The notes beneath the pieces are model-generated. The model ran no database searches and was not told the DNA's origin. It saw only the letters and a program-made list of their open reading frames with translations. Shown here in pieces: positions 15,454-23,700 of a stretch of 27,923 bases of DNA. Position numbers and translations under genes: made by a program. Position 1 is the stretch's first letter; the number at the start of each line of letters is the position of its first letter. Origin of the DNA: Anaerolineaceae bacterium UBA4775 (GTDB lineage Bacteria; Chloroflexota; Anaerolineae; Anaerolineales; Anaerolineaceae); the NCBI GenBank assembly GCA_002403205.1, contig DHHJ01000026.1, forward strand, positions 1 through 27,923, in the 5' to 3' direction.

Positions 15454-16839
15454 TTGGCTGCAGCAAGATTCCGTGATAAGAATGACCTGAAGACCGACAA
15501 TCGCGTGTTTGTGATTGGGCATGTCAACCCGGATACGGATGCGATCGCGTCCGCCATGGGCTACGCCTGGCTGCTGCGGGAGCGCGATGGGATCAATGCC
15601 ATTGCGGCACGCTCAGGGCCGATCAACCCCCAAACGGCCTGGGTGCTGCGAACGCTTGAGATGGACCCGCCCATCTTGTTCAATGACGCTTCTCCTCGGT
15701 TTGAATCGGTGATGCAGCGCCTTGACACCGTCAAACCGGACAGCCCGTTAAGTGAAGCCTGGGCGATTCTCAGCCGCACAGGGGGCGTGGCCCCGGTGGT
15801 CAACCCTGACGGGACGCCCTTTGGCCTGATCACTGGGAAATCCATGTTCAGCTTTCTTACCCGGCTGATGGGCCCCCAACCGCGTTATCAAAATATCACC
15901 CTGGCCGAGTTGCTCGACATTCCCTGCCGTGAAGCTGCGGAAAAAGATATTGCTCATCATATTGCCTCCACCCGCATCCGCGATGTGATCAACCGGCTCT
16001 TACGGGACGAGGTGGATGAGTTCTGGGTTTTGGACGAAAACCAGCGCTATCTTGGCATTTGCCGTCAGCGAGACTTGCTCAACCCGCCCCGCATGAAGAT
16101 CATCTTGGTGGACCACAATGAACCGCAGCAGTCGCTGGGTTCGCTGGAAGAGGCTGAGCTGATCGAGATCCTGGACCATCACCGCCTGGGCAATCCCACA
16201 ACGCATGAGCCCATCCGTTTTACAGTGGATGTGGTGGGCAGCACCAGCACCCTCGTGTCGGAGCTGTTCGAAGACACAGGATTAAGTGCGCCGCCTGACC
16301 TGGCCGGGTTGATGCTGGCAGGCTTGCTGTCGGACACGCTGATCCTGACCTCGCCGACGACCACACCCCGTGATAAGGAAGCAGGACAGCGGCTGGCACG
16401 CTGGGCCTTTGTGTGGGGTACGCCCTTGGCTGATGAAACCCTGGAATCCTTCGGCAAACAGGTCCTCGCTGCTGGTTCTGGCCTGGCCAGCCGTGACCCC
16501 ATGGATGTGGTCACCTCGGACATGAAGAAATACGAGACCGGCAGCATTCGTTTTGCGATCGCGCAGGCCGAGGTATCGGATTTGTATGAAATCAATGACT
16601 TCCTGGTGCCCTTGCGCCAGGCACTGCAAGAATTAAAAGAGCGCCGAAGCCTGGATTTCGCGATGCTCATGGTCACGGATGTTGTCCAGCGGAACAGCCG
16701 TCTGCTGACAGTCGATGCGCCTACCGTCCTGGATCAACTCCCTTATCGACCGATGTCGGATGGCACGCGGCTGGCAGAAGGCGTTGTTTCCCGCAAGAAG
16801 CAACTTTTACCCGTAGTATTGAGTTTGTTAGAGGAATAA
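15454..16839 (+). CDS. ppaC: Manganese-dependent (family II) inorganic pyrophosphatase with CBS domains
   Basis: Hydrolyses pyrophosphate to phosphate. The 461-residue product has an N-terminal DHH domain with metal ligands His23, Asp27 and Asp29 (IGHVNPDTDAIAS), then an inserted CBS pair at roughly 75-210, then the rest of the DHH domain with VDHNE (220-223) and DHH (241-243). The C-terminal DHHA2 domain has the SRKKQLLP substrate motif. CBS-containing members are controlled by adenine nucleotides. The length leaves no room for the DRTGG domain found in some relatives. The start is a TTG at 15454 with GCGAGG 7 nt upstream. It lies between the two hydroxylases and 2 nt before xdhC. CofC and the MocA domain in this operon both release pyrophosphate, which may explain its place. 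Confidence 0.9.
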   Translation: MAAARFRDKNDLKTDNRVFVIGHVNPDTDAIASAMGYAWLLRERDGINAIAARSGPINPQTAWVLRTLEMDPPILFNDASPRFESVMQRLDTVKPDSPLSEAWAILSRTGGVAPVVNPDGTPFGLITGKSMFSFLTRLMGPQPRYQNITLAELLDIPCREAAEKDIAHHIASTRIRDVINRLLRDEVDEFWVLDENQRYLGICRQRDLLNPPRMKIILVDHNEPQQSLGSLEEAELIEILDHHRLGNPTTHEPIRFTVDVVGSTSTLVSELFEDTGLSAPPDLAGLMLAGLLSDTLILTSPTTTPRDKEAGQRLARWAFVWGTPLADETLESFGKQVLAAGSGLASRDPMDVVTSDMKKYETGSIRFAIAQAEVSDLYEINDFLVPLRQALQELKERRSLDFAMLMVTDVVQRNSRLLTVDAPTVLDQLPYRPMSDGTRLAEGVVSRKKQLLPVVLSLLEE

Positions 16840-16841
16840 TT

Positions 16842-17630
16842 ATGAAAATCATTGAGCTGTTGAATGAAGCTGTCGGGCGAGGTGAGCCCGTGGTGCTGTG
16901 CACCGTTGTGAACACCAAAGGCTCCGTACCCCGTCATGCCGGCGCGAAGATGCTGGTTTACAGCGATGGTCGTTTTGCGGGGACGGTGGGCGGCGGGGAG
17001 GTTGAAAACAGGGTTTTGGCTGAGGCGATGGCCTCTTTTAAGGACGGCAAAACCCGCTTTTTGTCATACGATATGATCGACCCCGAACGTGGCGACGCAG
17101 GGATCTGCGGCGGGGTTGTGACGGTGTTTGTGGAACCCTTCCTCGAGTTACCAACGGTTGTGGTGGTTGGTGCAGGACATGTCGGCAAGCCGATTGTCCA
17201 TCTGGCAAAATGGCTGGGGTTCAGGGTGGTGGTCAGCGATGACCGTGAAGAGCTGTGCACGCCAGAAGAAACCCCCGGTGGTGATGTGTACCTGCCGGTG
17301 CCGATGAGCCAGATCCCGCAGGAGATGACCCTCGATGCGCGCACTTATTTGGTCCTGGTGACCCGTGGGGCGGAGGTCGATATCGAAGGGCTGCCGGCGA
17401 TTTTGGAAACCGATGTGCCTTATATCGGGCTGATCGGGTCAAAACGGCGCTGGGCACATACCCAGGAGAAGTTGATTGAAAAGGGGATCTCTGAGGAGGC
17501 TCTGGCGCGGATAAAATCGCCGATCGGTTTGTTCATTCACGCTGAAACACCGAAGGAGATTGCAGTTAGCATTCTGGCGGAGATCATCGATCACTACAAC
17601 CAGATGAAAAAGCACTTTCAGAGAGCATAA
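16842..17630 (+). CDS. xdhC: XdhC family molybdenum hydroxylase maturation factor
   Basis: Binds molybdenum cofactor and helps its sulfuration and insertion into xanthine dehydrogenase-type enzymes; it is not part of the final enzyme. The 262-residue product has the N-terminal XdhC/CoxI domain (VVNTKGSVPRHAGAKMLV, GTVGGGEVENRV, GICGGVVTVFVEP) and a C-terminal Rossmann domain with VVVVGAGHVGKPIVHLA near 109-125, VVVSDDRE, and GLIGSKRRW. Length and domain order are normal. ATG 16842 follows AGAGGAATAATT, and the gap to the pyrophosphatase stop is 2 nt. It stands between the two hydroxylases and may serve both. Confidence 0.93.
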   Translation: MKIIELLNEAVGRGEPVVLCTVVNTKGSVPRHAGAKMLVYSDGRFAGTVGGGEVENRVLAEAMASFKDGKTRFLSYDMIDPERGDAGICGGVVTVFVEPFLELPTVVVVGAGHVGKPIVHLAKWLGFRVVVSDDREELCTPEETPGGDVYLPVPMSQIPQEMTLDARTYLVLVTRGAEVDIEGLPAILETDVPYIGLIGSKRRWAHTQEKLIEKGISEEALARIKSPIGLFIHAETPKEIAVSILAEIIDHYNQMKKHFQRA

Positions 17631-17647
17631 AACGGAGAAAATACAGT

Positions 17648-19066
17648 ATGTGGAAGAAATATATTTTAGCGCAATCCCTTGACGAAGCAGTCCAGGCGTT
17701 GACCAGGGAAGGTGAATCAGCCCGAATCATCGCAGGTGGCACGGATTTGATCCTTGAAATTGAGCGCGGCGTTCGCCAGGGCATCGATACGATTGTTGAT
17801 ATCACCCGCATCCCGGGGTTGGACCGAATCCACGAAGACCAGGCTGGGGTGATCCACATTGGACCGCTGGTCACACATAACCATGTGGTGGCGTCTCCAC
17901 TGATCCGAGAGAAAGCCTATGCGCTCCTACAGGCTTGCTGGGAAGTGGGCTCGCCACAAATCAGGAACCGGGGCACCGTTGCCGGGAATCTGGTGACGGC
18001 ATCTCCTGCCAACGACACCATCAGCCCATTGATGGCCCTGGATGCAAAGCTGCGCTTGGTTTCGTCACAGGGCGAGAGGGTTGTTTCGCTGGGTGATTTT
18101 TACACCGGCGTCCGAAAAACCGTCATGGCAGCTGACGAGATCATTGCGGATATCTTTTTCAAAGCACCCGAACCGCACCAGCACTCCTATTTCATCAAAA
18201 CGGCGTTACGTCGAGCCCAGGCGATCTCGGTGATCAACGTCAGCATGCTGCTGTCTGTCACGGACGGCCAAGTGACCAAGGCACAGATCACCCTAGGCGC
18301 AGCCGCACCGACCATCATCCACGCCCAGGAGGGGGAGGCATACCTGGAAGGGAAGCATCTGGGTGTTGACGTCATCGCCCAGGCGGCTGAGCTTGTCGCC
18401 CAGACTGCCCGTCCGATCTCGGATGTGCGTGGGTCGGCCGATTACCGGGCTTACATGATGGGTGTGATTGCCAAGCGGGCACTCATTGCCATTTACGAAG
18501 GTGTTGATAAAAGCCAGATCCCGGCTGAACCGGTCCTGCTGATGGGCTCAGGTATGCAGGTTGCGTCTTCGAAACTGCCCTGGACGGGTGAGGAAATCCA
18601 TACATGGATCAACGGGAAGGCCTATCAGTTTACATCTGGGTTTGACAAAACCCTGTTGAACCTGATCCGGGATGAAGCCGGATTAACAGGGACGAAAGAG
18701 GGCTGTGCAGAGGGCGAATGTGGCGCCTGCACGGTGTTCCTCGACGGCCGGGCGGTGATGAGTTGCCTGGTACCTGCACCCCGGGCACATGGTGCGGAGA
18801 TCGTCACCATCGAAGGATTACCCGAAGGGGAGGAACTTCACCCCGTTCAGGATGCGTTCATTGAATATGGCGCTGTCCAATGCGGGTTCTGCACGCCCGG
18901 TTTTGTGATGTCTGCCGCCAAGCTGCTGGAAGAGCGCCAGACTCCAACCCAGGCAGAAATTCGCCAGGCGATCACAGGCAACCTGTGCCGTTGCACAGGC
19001 TATTACAAGATCATTGAGGCTATTGAACGCGCCAGCCAGGTTCAAGCGGCTGACGCCAGGGATTGA
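17648..19066 (+). CDS. Molybdenum hydroxylase 2: fused FAD and [2Fe-2S] subunit
   Basis: A 472-residue fusion with FAD domain first and iron-sulfur domain second. The flavin motifs are intact: IIAGGTDL (27-34) and IRNRGTVAGNLVTASPAND (105-123). The CO dehydrogenase flavoprotein-type C-terminal domain covers about 180-285. From about 315 the ferredoxin unit has Cys353, Cys358, Cys361 and Cys373, then Cys412, Cys415, Cys447 and Cys449 (QCGFCTPG, CRCTGYY). It therefore contains both electron-transfer parts of hydroxylase 2, with the molybdenum subunit encoded 19 nt downstream. This is the reverse of hydroxylase 1, where the iron-sulfur domain is joined to the molybdenum domain. The start at 17648 lies 17 nt after the xdhC stop with GGAG upstream. 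Confidence 0.93.
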   Translation: MWKKYILAQSLDEAVQALTREGESARIIAGGTDLILEIERGVRQGIDTIVDITRIPGLDRIHEDQAGVIHIGPLVTHNHVVASPLIREKAYALLQACWEVGSPQIRNRGTVAGNLVTASPANDTISPLMALDAKLRLVSSQGERVVSLGDFYTGVRKTVMAADEIIADIFFKAPEPHQHSYFIKTALRRAQAISVINVSMLLSVTDGQVTKAQITLGAAAPTIIHAQEGEAYLEGKHLGVDVIAQAAELVAQTARPISDVRGSADYRAYMMGVIAKRALIAIYEGVDKSQIPAEPVLLMGSGMQVASSKLPWTGEEIHTWINGKAYQFTSGFDKTLLNLIRDEAGLTGTKEGCAEGECGACTVFLDGRAVMSCLVPAPRAHGAEIVTIEGLPEGEELHPVQDAFIEYGAVQCGFCTPGFVMSAAKLLEERQTPTQAEIRQAITGNLCRCTGYYKIIEAIERASQVQAADARD

Positions 19067-19085
19067 CCACGAAGGAGGAGTAGAA

Positions 19086-21296
19086 ATGGCTTATATCGGT
19101 AAATCCGTTCACCGTGTTGATGTTAAAGACAAGGTCACCGGGGAAGCACTGTATCCCGGGGATATCAACCTCCCTGATCAGGCTTATATGAAAATCCTGT
19201 TCGCCGGTCGCCCGCATGCCGTGGTTAAAGCAATCGACACCTCCGAAGCAGAGGCGCTTCCGGGTGTGCTGGCTGTCCTGACGGCCAAAGATGTGCCGGT
19301 CAATGAATATGGGTTGATCATGCCCGATCAGCCGGTGCTGTGCGGCACGGGCTCGACCAAGCCCTTTGGTGACCGGGTGCGCTTTGTCGGCGACCAGGTG
19401 GCTGTTGTGGTCGCTGAGACGGAAAAGATCGCTACCAAGGCGTGTGGGAAGATCAAGGTCACCTATGAAGATCTGCCGGTTATTGAAACCATTGAAGGGT
19501 CACTGGCTGAAGATGCGGAATTGCTGCATCCTGACCGTGATTCGAATGTATTCGTCGAATACCAGATCCGGCTGGGGGATGTTGAGGCCGCTTTTCGTGA
19601 GTGCGATGTGATCGTGGAAGGCGAGTATCGCACACCCGTCCAAGAACATGCTTACCTGCAGCCTGAAGCCGGGATCAGTTATATCGATGAAGATGGCCGC
19701 GTGACGGTTCTGGTGGCTGGACAGTGGACGCATGAGGATCAGGAGCAGATCGCCCATGCCCTTGACCTGCCACTTGCCCAGGTCAGGGTGATCTACCCGG
19801 CGATTGGCGGAGCATTTGGCGGAAGAGAGGATATGTCCGTCCAGATCGTGCTGGCCCTGGCGGTCAAACACCTCCATGAGCGGGGCATTGACAGACCGGT
19901 GAAAATCATCTGGAGTCGCGAGGAATCAATCTTTGGCCACCACAAGCGCCATGCCTATAAGCTGGTTGGCAAGTGGGGGGCCACAAAGGACGGAAAAATC
20001 CTCGCCGCGCAGGTGGATGTCACAGCCGATGGCGGTGCCTATGCCTACACCTCGACAAAGGTGTTGGGGAATGCGACGCTGATGTGCATCGGCCCTTACG
20101 AGATACCCAACGTGAAGGTCAATTCCCGGGCTGTTTACACCAACAATATTCCTGGTGGTGCCTTTCGGGGGTTTGGTGGACCGCAGGGGGCGTTTGAGGC
20201 AGAAATGCAGGTTAACCGTCTGGCTGAAGCATTAGGCATGGACCCGGTTGAGCTGCGCATGCGCAATCTGATCGAAGATGGATCAACCTTGTGCACCAAT
20301 ACCAAGCCTCCGAAGGGTGTGACGATCAAGCCCGTTCTGGAAGCCTGTTCGAAGCAGGCGGGCTGGCGAGAATTAGCGGATAGCTGGCAGGCCCCGGCAT
20401 CTCTGCAGTCACAGGGTGCGATCAAACGCGGTCGTGGGGTTGCATGCGCTTTTAAGAATGTTGGTTTTTCCTTTGGGGCACCTGAAACGTCACATGCTAA
20501 GATTGAGCTACACGGTGAGACTGAAATTGAACGCGCTGTAGTGTATCATGCCGGCGCAGATGTGGGGCAGGGCGCGCACACGGTATTTGCCCAGTTCGCC
20601 GCTGAATCCCTCAATGTGTCTTTGGAAAAGATTGAGCTGGTTGTATCAGACACCGCTTTCACCGGGAACTCAGGCAGTGCTTCTGCCTCGCGCATGACCT
20701 TTATGGCAGGCAACGCCATCAAGGGTGCCGCAGAATTGGCTCTGGAGAAATGGCGCGGGGAAGAACAGCCGGTATTTGTCACTTATACTTATCAGGCACC
20801 ACCCACCACACCCTTTGACCCTGAAACCGGTGAATGTTATCCCAACTTTTCTTACGGGTATGTCGCTGAAACCGTTGAGCTGGAGGTCGATACTGAGACC
20901 GGTGAGGTGCGCATATTGAAGATATTTTGCGCAGACGATGTCGGCAAGGCGGTCAACCCGGTGCAGGTTGTCGGGCAGATTGAAGGCGCGTTGGTCCAGG
21001 CGGCCGGTTACGTCATTTTGGAGAACTTCATCCAAAAGGGCGGCTATGTGCAGACCAATATGCTTTCGAATTATTTGATCCCGACTGTTTTGGATGTTCC
21101 CGGCGAGATTGAATCGATTGTGCTTGAATATCCGGAACCCAATGGGCCCTTTGGCGCCCGGGGGATGGCAGAGATGCCTTACTTGCCGCTGGCACCAGCG
21201 GTGATGCATGCGATGTATGAGGCCACCGGTGTGTGGTTTAAAGAATTTCCCCTGACGCCGGAACGTGTGTTGCGGGGGTTGAGAAAAATTAAATGA
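19086..21296 (+). CDS. Molybdenum hydroxylase 2: molybdopterin-binding large subunit
   Basis: A 736-residue xanthine dehydrogenase/CoxL-like catalytic subunit. The N-terminal a/b hammerhead domain (about 15-130) includes GEALYPGDINLP and RVRFVGDQVAVVVAET. The molybdenum domain shows AIGGAFGGRED, PGGAFRGFGGPQGAFEAE, AGADVGQGAHTVFAQ, SASASRMTFMAGNAIKGAAE and catalytic Glu696 in GPFGARGMAEMPYL. It lacks the AYRCSFR active-site loop of aerobic CO dehydrogenase and fits purine, aldehyde or nicotinate-type enzymes; the substrate is unknown. The ATG at 19086 has AAGGAGGAG 6 nt upstream; an in-frame start at 19014 would overlap the previous gene. The last codons overlap the yqeB start as ATGA, which couples the hydroxylase to its accessory protein. 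Confidence 0.93.
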   Translation: MAYIGKSVHRVDVKDKVTGEALYPGDINLPDQAYMKILFAGRPHAVVKAIDTSEAEALPGVLAVLTAKDVPVNEYGLIMPDQPVLCGTGSTKPFGDRVRFVGDQVAVVVAETEKIATKACGKIKVTYEDLPVIETIEGSLAEDAELLHPDRDSNVFVEYQIRLGDVEAAFRECDVIVEGEYRTPVQEHAYLQPEAGISYIDEDGRVTVLVAGQWTHEDQEQIAHALDLPLAQVRVIYPAIGGAFGGREDMSVQIVLALAVKHLHERGIDRPVKIIWSREESIFGHHKRHAYKLVGKWGATKDGKILAAQVDVTADGGAYAYTSTKVLGNATLMCIGPYEIPNVKVNSRAVYTNNIPGGAFRGFGGPQGAFEAEMQVNRLAEALGMDPVELRMRNLIEDGSTLCTNTKPPKGVTIKPVLEACSKQAGWRELADSWQAPASLQSQGAIKRGRGVACAFKNVGFSFGAPETSHAKIELHGETEIERAVVYHAGADVGQGAHTVFAQFAAESLNVSLEKIELVVSDTAFTGNSGSASASRMTFMAGNAIKGAAELALEKWRGEEQPVFVTYTYQAPPTTPFDPETGECYPNFSYGYVAETVELEVDTETGEVRILKIFCADDVGKAVNPVQVVGQIEGALVQAAGYVILENFIQKGGYVQTNMLSNYLIPTVLDVPGEIESIVLEYPEPNGPFGARGMAEMPYLPLAPAVMHAMYEATGVWFKEFPLTPERVLRGLRKIK

Positions 21297-22105
21297 CCGC
21301 TTATGTGCTCATCCGGGGCGGGGGCGACCTTGCCAGCGGCGTGGCGCTGCGCCTGCACCGGGTGGGCATGCGTGTGCTGGTGGTTGAAACAGCACAGCCC
21401 CTGGCTGTGCGCCGATCGGTGGCTTTTGCCCAGGCCGTCTATGCTGGCAAGATCGCGATTGAGGACGTGTGTGGCCAGCTGATTCCATCACCGGACGAAA
21501 TGCAGGCTAGCTGGGCTGTGGGCAGGGTGCCTGTGTTGGTCGATCCTGATCTGGACCTAATCGGTGCGTACCCACCGGTGGTGATCGTGGATACCCGGAT
21601 GCGCAAAACCCAGGAATCGATCGCATTGGATCTGGCTGACCTGGTGATCGGCTTAGGTCCAGGCTTTCTGGTGGATGAGAATTGCCATGCAGCAGTAGAG
21701 ACCAACCGAGGGCATCATCTCGGCCGTGTGTACTGGGAGGGCGGCCCGGAAGCAGATACGGGTACCCCAGGCAAAGTCGGTGAATTTGCCCGAGAACGTG
21801 TGCTTCATGCCCCCGTGGGAGGCAGGGTAGAGACTTTTGTGGAAATTGGCGATCTTGTCAGCCAGGGCGACCTGGTTATGAAGGTCACTGAGCATGAGAT
21901 CCGTGCCCCGTTTCCGGGCGTGGTGCGCGGTTTGATCCATCCCGGGTTGTATGTAGAACAGGGCACAAAAGTGGGTGACATTGACCCCCGGCCGGAGACT
22001 TTCCGTTGCTGGAGTGTCTCTGAAAAGTCGCTTGCCATTGGCGGGGGTGTTTTGGAAGCGATCCTGACACAGCCTGTGCTGCGGCGCAAGCTGTGGGAAG
22101 ATTGA
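21293..22105 (+). CDS. yqeB: YqeB / EF2563 family selenium-dependent molybdenum hydroxylase accessory protein
   Basis: A 270-residue accessory protein of the family genomically linked with selenium-dependent molybdenum hydroxylases and SelD. Its signature regions are YVLIRGGGDLASGVALRLHR at the start, VVETAQPLAVRRSVAFAQAV, VVIVDTRMRK, LVIGLGPGF, the ENCHAAVETNRGHHLGRVYW stretch and a C-terminal part with HAPVGGRVETFVEIGD and SLAIGGGVLEAIL. The biochemical role is not firmly known; maturation of the active site with labile selenium is the current view. It overlaps the large subunit by ATGA and precedes the YqeC-MocA fusion by 6 nt. No selenocysteine codon is involved; the reading frames here are uninterrupted. 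Confidence 0.92.
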   Translation: MTAYVLIRGGGDLASGVALRLHRVGMRVLVVETAQPLAVRRSVAFAQAVYAGKIAIEDVCGQLIPSPDEMQASWAVGRVPVLVDPDLDLIGAYPPVVIVDTRMRKTQESIALDLADLVIGLGPGFLVDENCHAAVETNRGHHLGRVYWEGGPEADTGTPGKVGEFARERVLHAPVGGRVETFVEIGDLVSQGDLVMKVTEHEIRAPFPGVVRGLIHPGLYVEQGTKVGDIDPRPETFRCWSVSEKSLAIGGGVLEAILTQPVLRRKLWED

Positions 22106-22111
22106 AAGCCG

Positions 22112-23449
22112 ATGAATCTGGCCAAAGCATTGGATTTGAAGGGGGGCATGGCGGTTGCTTTTGTGGGTGCCGGCGGGAAAACCAGCGCCATGTTCACCCT
22201 CGGGCGTGAGCTAAAATCGCCTGTCCTGTTGACCACCACCACACACCTGGGCGTTTGGCAGGCGGCAGGGGCTGATCAGCACCATATCATTGAAAAAACC
22301 GAAGATGTTGACAAGATTAACCTTAAGGCTGCAACAACAGTGCTGCTGACTGGCCCGGCCGGCGCAGATGATCGTCTGGCAAGCCTTGACACAGCCCTTC
22401 TGGAAGGTGTGTTTCAGCTGTGCAAAAGCGCTGGGATACCTTTGCTGATCGAAGCCGATGGCGCCCGTGGCAAGCCCCTCAAGGCACACGCCGACTATGA
22501 ACCCGTTATCCCTGCCTGGGTAGACCAGGTGGTGGTCGTGGCGGGCTTATCCGGGCTGGGGGAACAATTGACTGCAAACCATGTCCATCGGCCGGAAATT
22601 TTTGCTCAACTGGGGAACCTCAACCTGGGCGATATGATCGAGGCTGAGCACCTATCTGCGGTCCTATCATCAGATTCTGGCGGCCTAAAAGGAATTCCCC
22701 CTGGCGCAAAAAAGGTGTTATTGCTTAACCAGGCTGATAATGATGTCCGTAAAGCTCAGGGCGCCAGGCTGGCGGGCGAGTTGACCGAGTTTTACGACCG
22801 GGTCTTGGTGGGTTCTCTGCAGCAGCCGGGTCAGGCCGGCCCGATCTTCAGTGCGGACAGCCGCACAACCGGAATTATCCTGGCAGCAGGGGGAAGCACA
22901 CGCCTGGGGACATCTAAGCAGCTATTACATTGGCAAGGCAAACCCTTTGTGGTGAACGTAGCCGAAAAGGCCTTATCAGCCGGGCTGTCGCCGCTGATCG
23001 TGGTGACTGGATCGGAACACTCCCTGATTGAATCCGCATTGGCTGGACTGCCGGTAAAGATTGTGCATAACCCAGATTGGGCGTTGGGCCAGTCTACCAG
23101 CATGAAAGCGGGGCTGATGGCCCTGCCGTCACGCTGTGAGCGGGTGGTCTTCCTGCTCAGCGACCAACCGCAGGTCTCGCCAATTCTGATCAGGGCACTG
23201 ATCGAGCGGTATAATATGAAGCGCGCACCGATCACCGCGCCGATGACGGGAGACCGCCGAGGGAACCCGATCTTGTTCGGCCAAGAAACCTTTGATACAC
23301 TCAAAACGGTCGAGGGCGATCAGGGCGGTCGGGGGGTGTTCAGCCGTTTCAGCGTGGATAAAGTGCTCTGGGTAGACCGCCGTGTGCATTATGATGTGGA
23401 TGAGGAGGGTGATCTGGAAAGACTCACCCAGGCTTTTGACCCTAATTAA
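22112..23449 (+). CDS. YqeC - MocA fusion (selenium/molybdenum cofactor maturation)
   Basis: A 445-residue two-domain protein. Residues about 1-240 are YqeC-like with a P-loop GAGGKTS (19-25), LTTTTHLG and IEADGARGKPLKAH, the family's nucleotide-binding marks. Residues about 252-445 are a MobA-like nucleotidyltransferase with LAAGGSTRLGTSKQLL at 257-272 and LLSDQPQVSP, as in MocA, which converts molybdopterin cofactor to the cytosine dinucleotide form and releases pyrophosphate. A fusion would place cofactor modification and the selenium-linked step in one polypeptide. It is the last gene of the 18-kb operon. ATG 22112 lies 6 nt after yqeB. Confidence 0.92.
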   Translation: MNLAKALDLKGGMAVAFVGAGGKTSAMFTLGRELKSPVLLTTTTHLGVWQAAGADQHHIIEKTEDVDKINLKAATTVLLTGPAGADDRLASLDTALLEGVFQLCKSAGIPLLIEADGARGKPLKAHADYEPVIPAWVDQVVVVAGLSGLGEQLTANHVHRPEIFAQLGNLNLGDMIEAEHLSAVLSSDSGGLKGIPPGAKKVLLLNQADNDVRKAQGARLAGELTEFYDRVLVGSLQQPGQAGPIFSADSRTTGIILAAGGSTRLGTSKQLLHWQGKPFVVNVAEKALSAGLSPLIVVTGSEHSLIESALAGLPVKIVHNPDWALGQSTSMKAGLMALPSRCERVVFLLSDQPQVSPILIRALIERYNMKRAPITAPMTGDRRGNPILFGQETFDTLKTVEGDQGGRGVFSRFSVDKVLWVDRRVHYDVDEEGDLERLTQAFDPN

Positions 23450-23477
23450 ATTTGACCGTTCTTGTATTGGTTAAGGT

Positions 23478-23483
23478 ATAATT
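23478..23483 (+). promoter_or_regulatory. Predicted -10 box of the glmS transcript
   Basis: Perfect TATAAT located 67 nt upstream of the ribozyme cleavage site. The nearest -35-like sequence is TTGACC at 23452-23457, but its spacing is 20 nt, longer than the usual 17. Transcription would start near 23490, giving a leader of about 290 nt that contains the ribozyme. Confidence 0.5.
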
Positions 23484-23544
23484 GGCACACTTCATCAAAC
23501 TCAGGGATGGGTGAGGTGGAGGTTCGTTGGACATTCAAACGGGA

Positions 23545-23700
23545 ATAAAAGCGCCTGGCCAATCCCCAAAGGGGATCGGTGACGAGGATGGAGGTTCCCT
23601 GGTGCAGACCAGGGCTAACTGATGCAGAATCAGGAAAATCGATAGATCGGCGGATGCCTCCCGCTACAAACGTAGTTGCATTCCCAGATACACACAATTA
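23545..23700 (+). ncRNA. glmS ribozyme (GlcN6P-activated self-cleaving riboswitch)
   Basis: A self-cleaving RNA in the glmS leader that senses glucosamine-6-phosphate and lowers glmS expression. Cleavage is expected between A23550 and G23551. Core elements match the class: AGCGCC at the site, P1 hairpin (23559-23567 with 23571-23579, one A-C mismatch), GACGAGG at 23581-23587, P2.1 from GGAGG (23590-23594) with CCTCC (23657-23661), and the ATCGGCGGATGCC block at 23646-23658. Between GGAGGTT and ATCGA there is an insertion with two hairpins: 7 bp (23597-23603 with 23608-23614) and 5 bp (23619-23623 with 23629-23633). After P2.1 only a 4-bp hairpin (23664-23667 with 23672-23675) is visible in place of the longer P3-P4 region. 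The 3' limit is approximate. The GlmS ATG is 229 nt after the cleavage site. Confidence 0.92.

Noticed and set aside
12450..21296. Selenocysteine codons in the hydroxylase genes
   Set aside because: All frames are open to their natural ends without internal TGA; selenium in this enzyme group is a labile cofactor, not selenocysteine.
19086..21296. Aerobic-type CO dehydrogenase (CoxL)
   Set aside because: The characteristic AYRCSFR active-site loop is absent; the corresponding region reads GGAFRGFGG as in other family members.
23446..23697. Minus-strand open frame of 83 codons opposite the glmS leader
   Set aside because: It covers the glmS ribozyme and promoter, resembles no known protein, and its codons follow the RNA structure on the plus strand.
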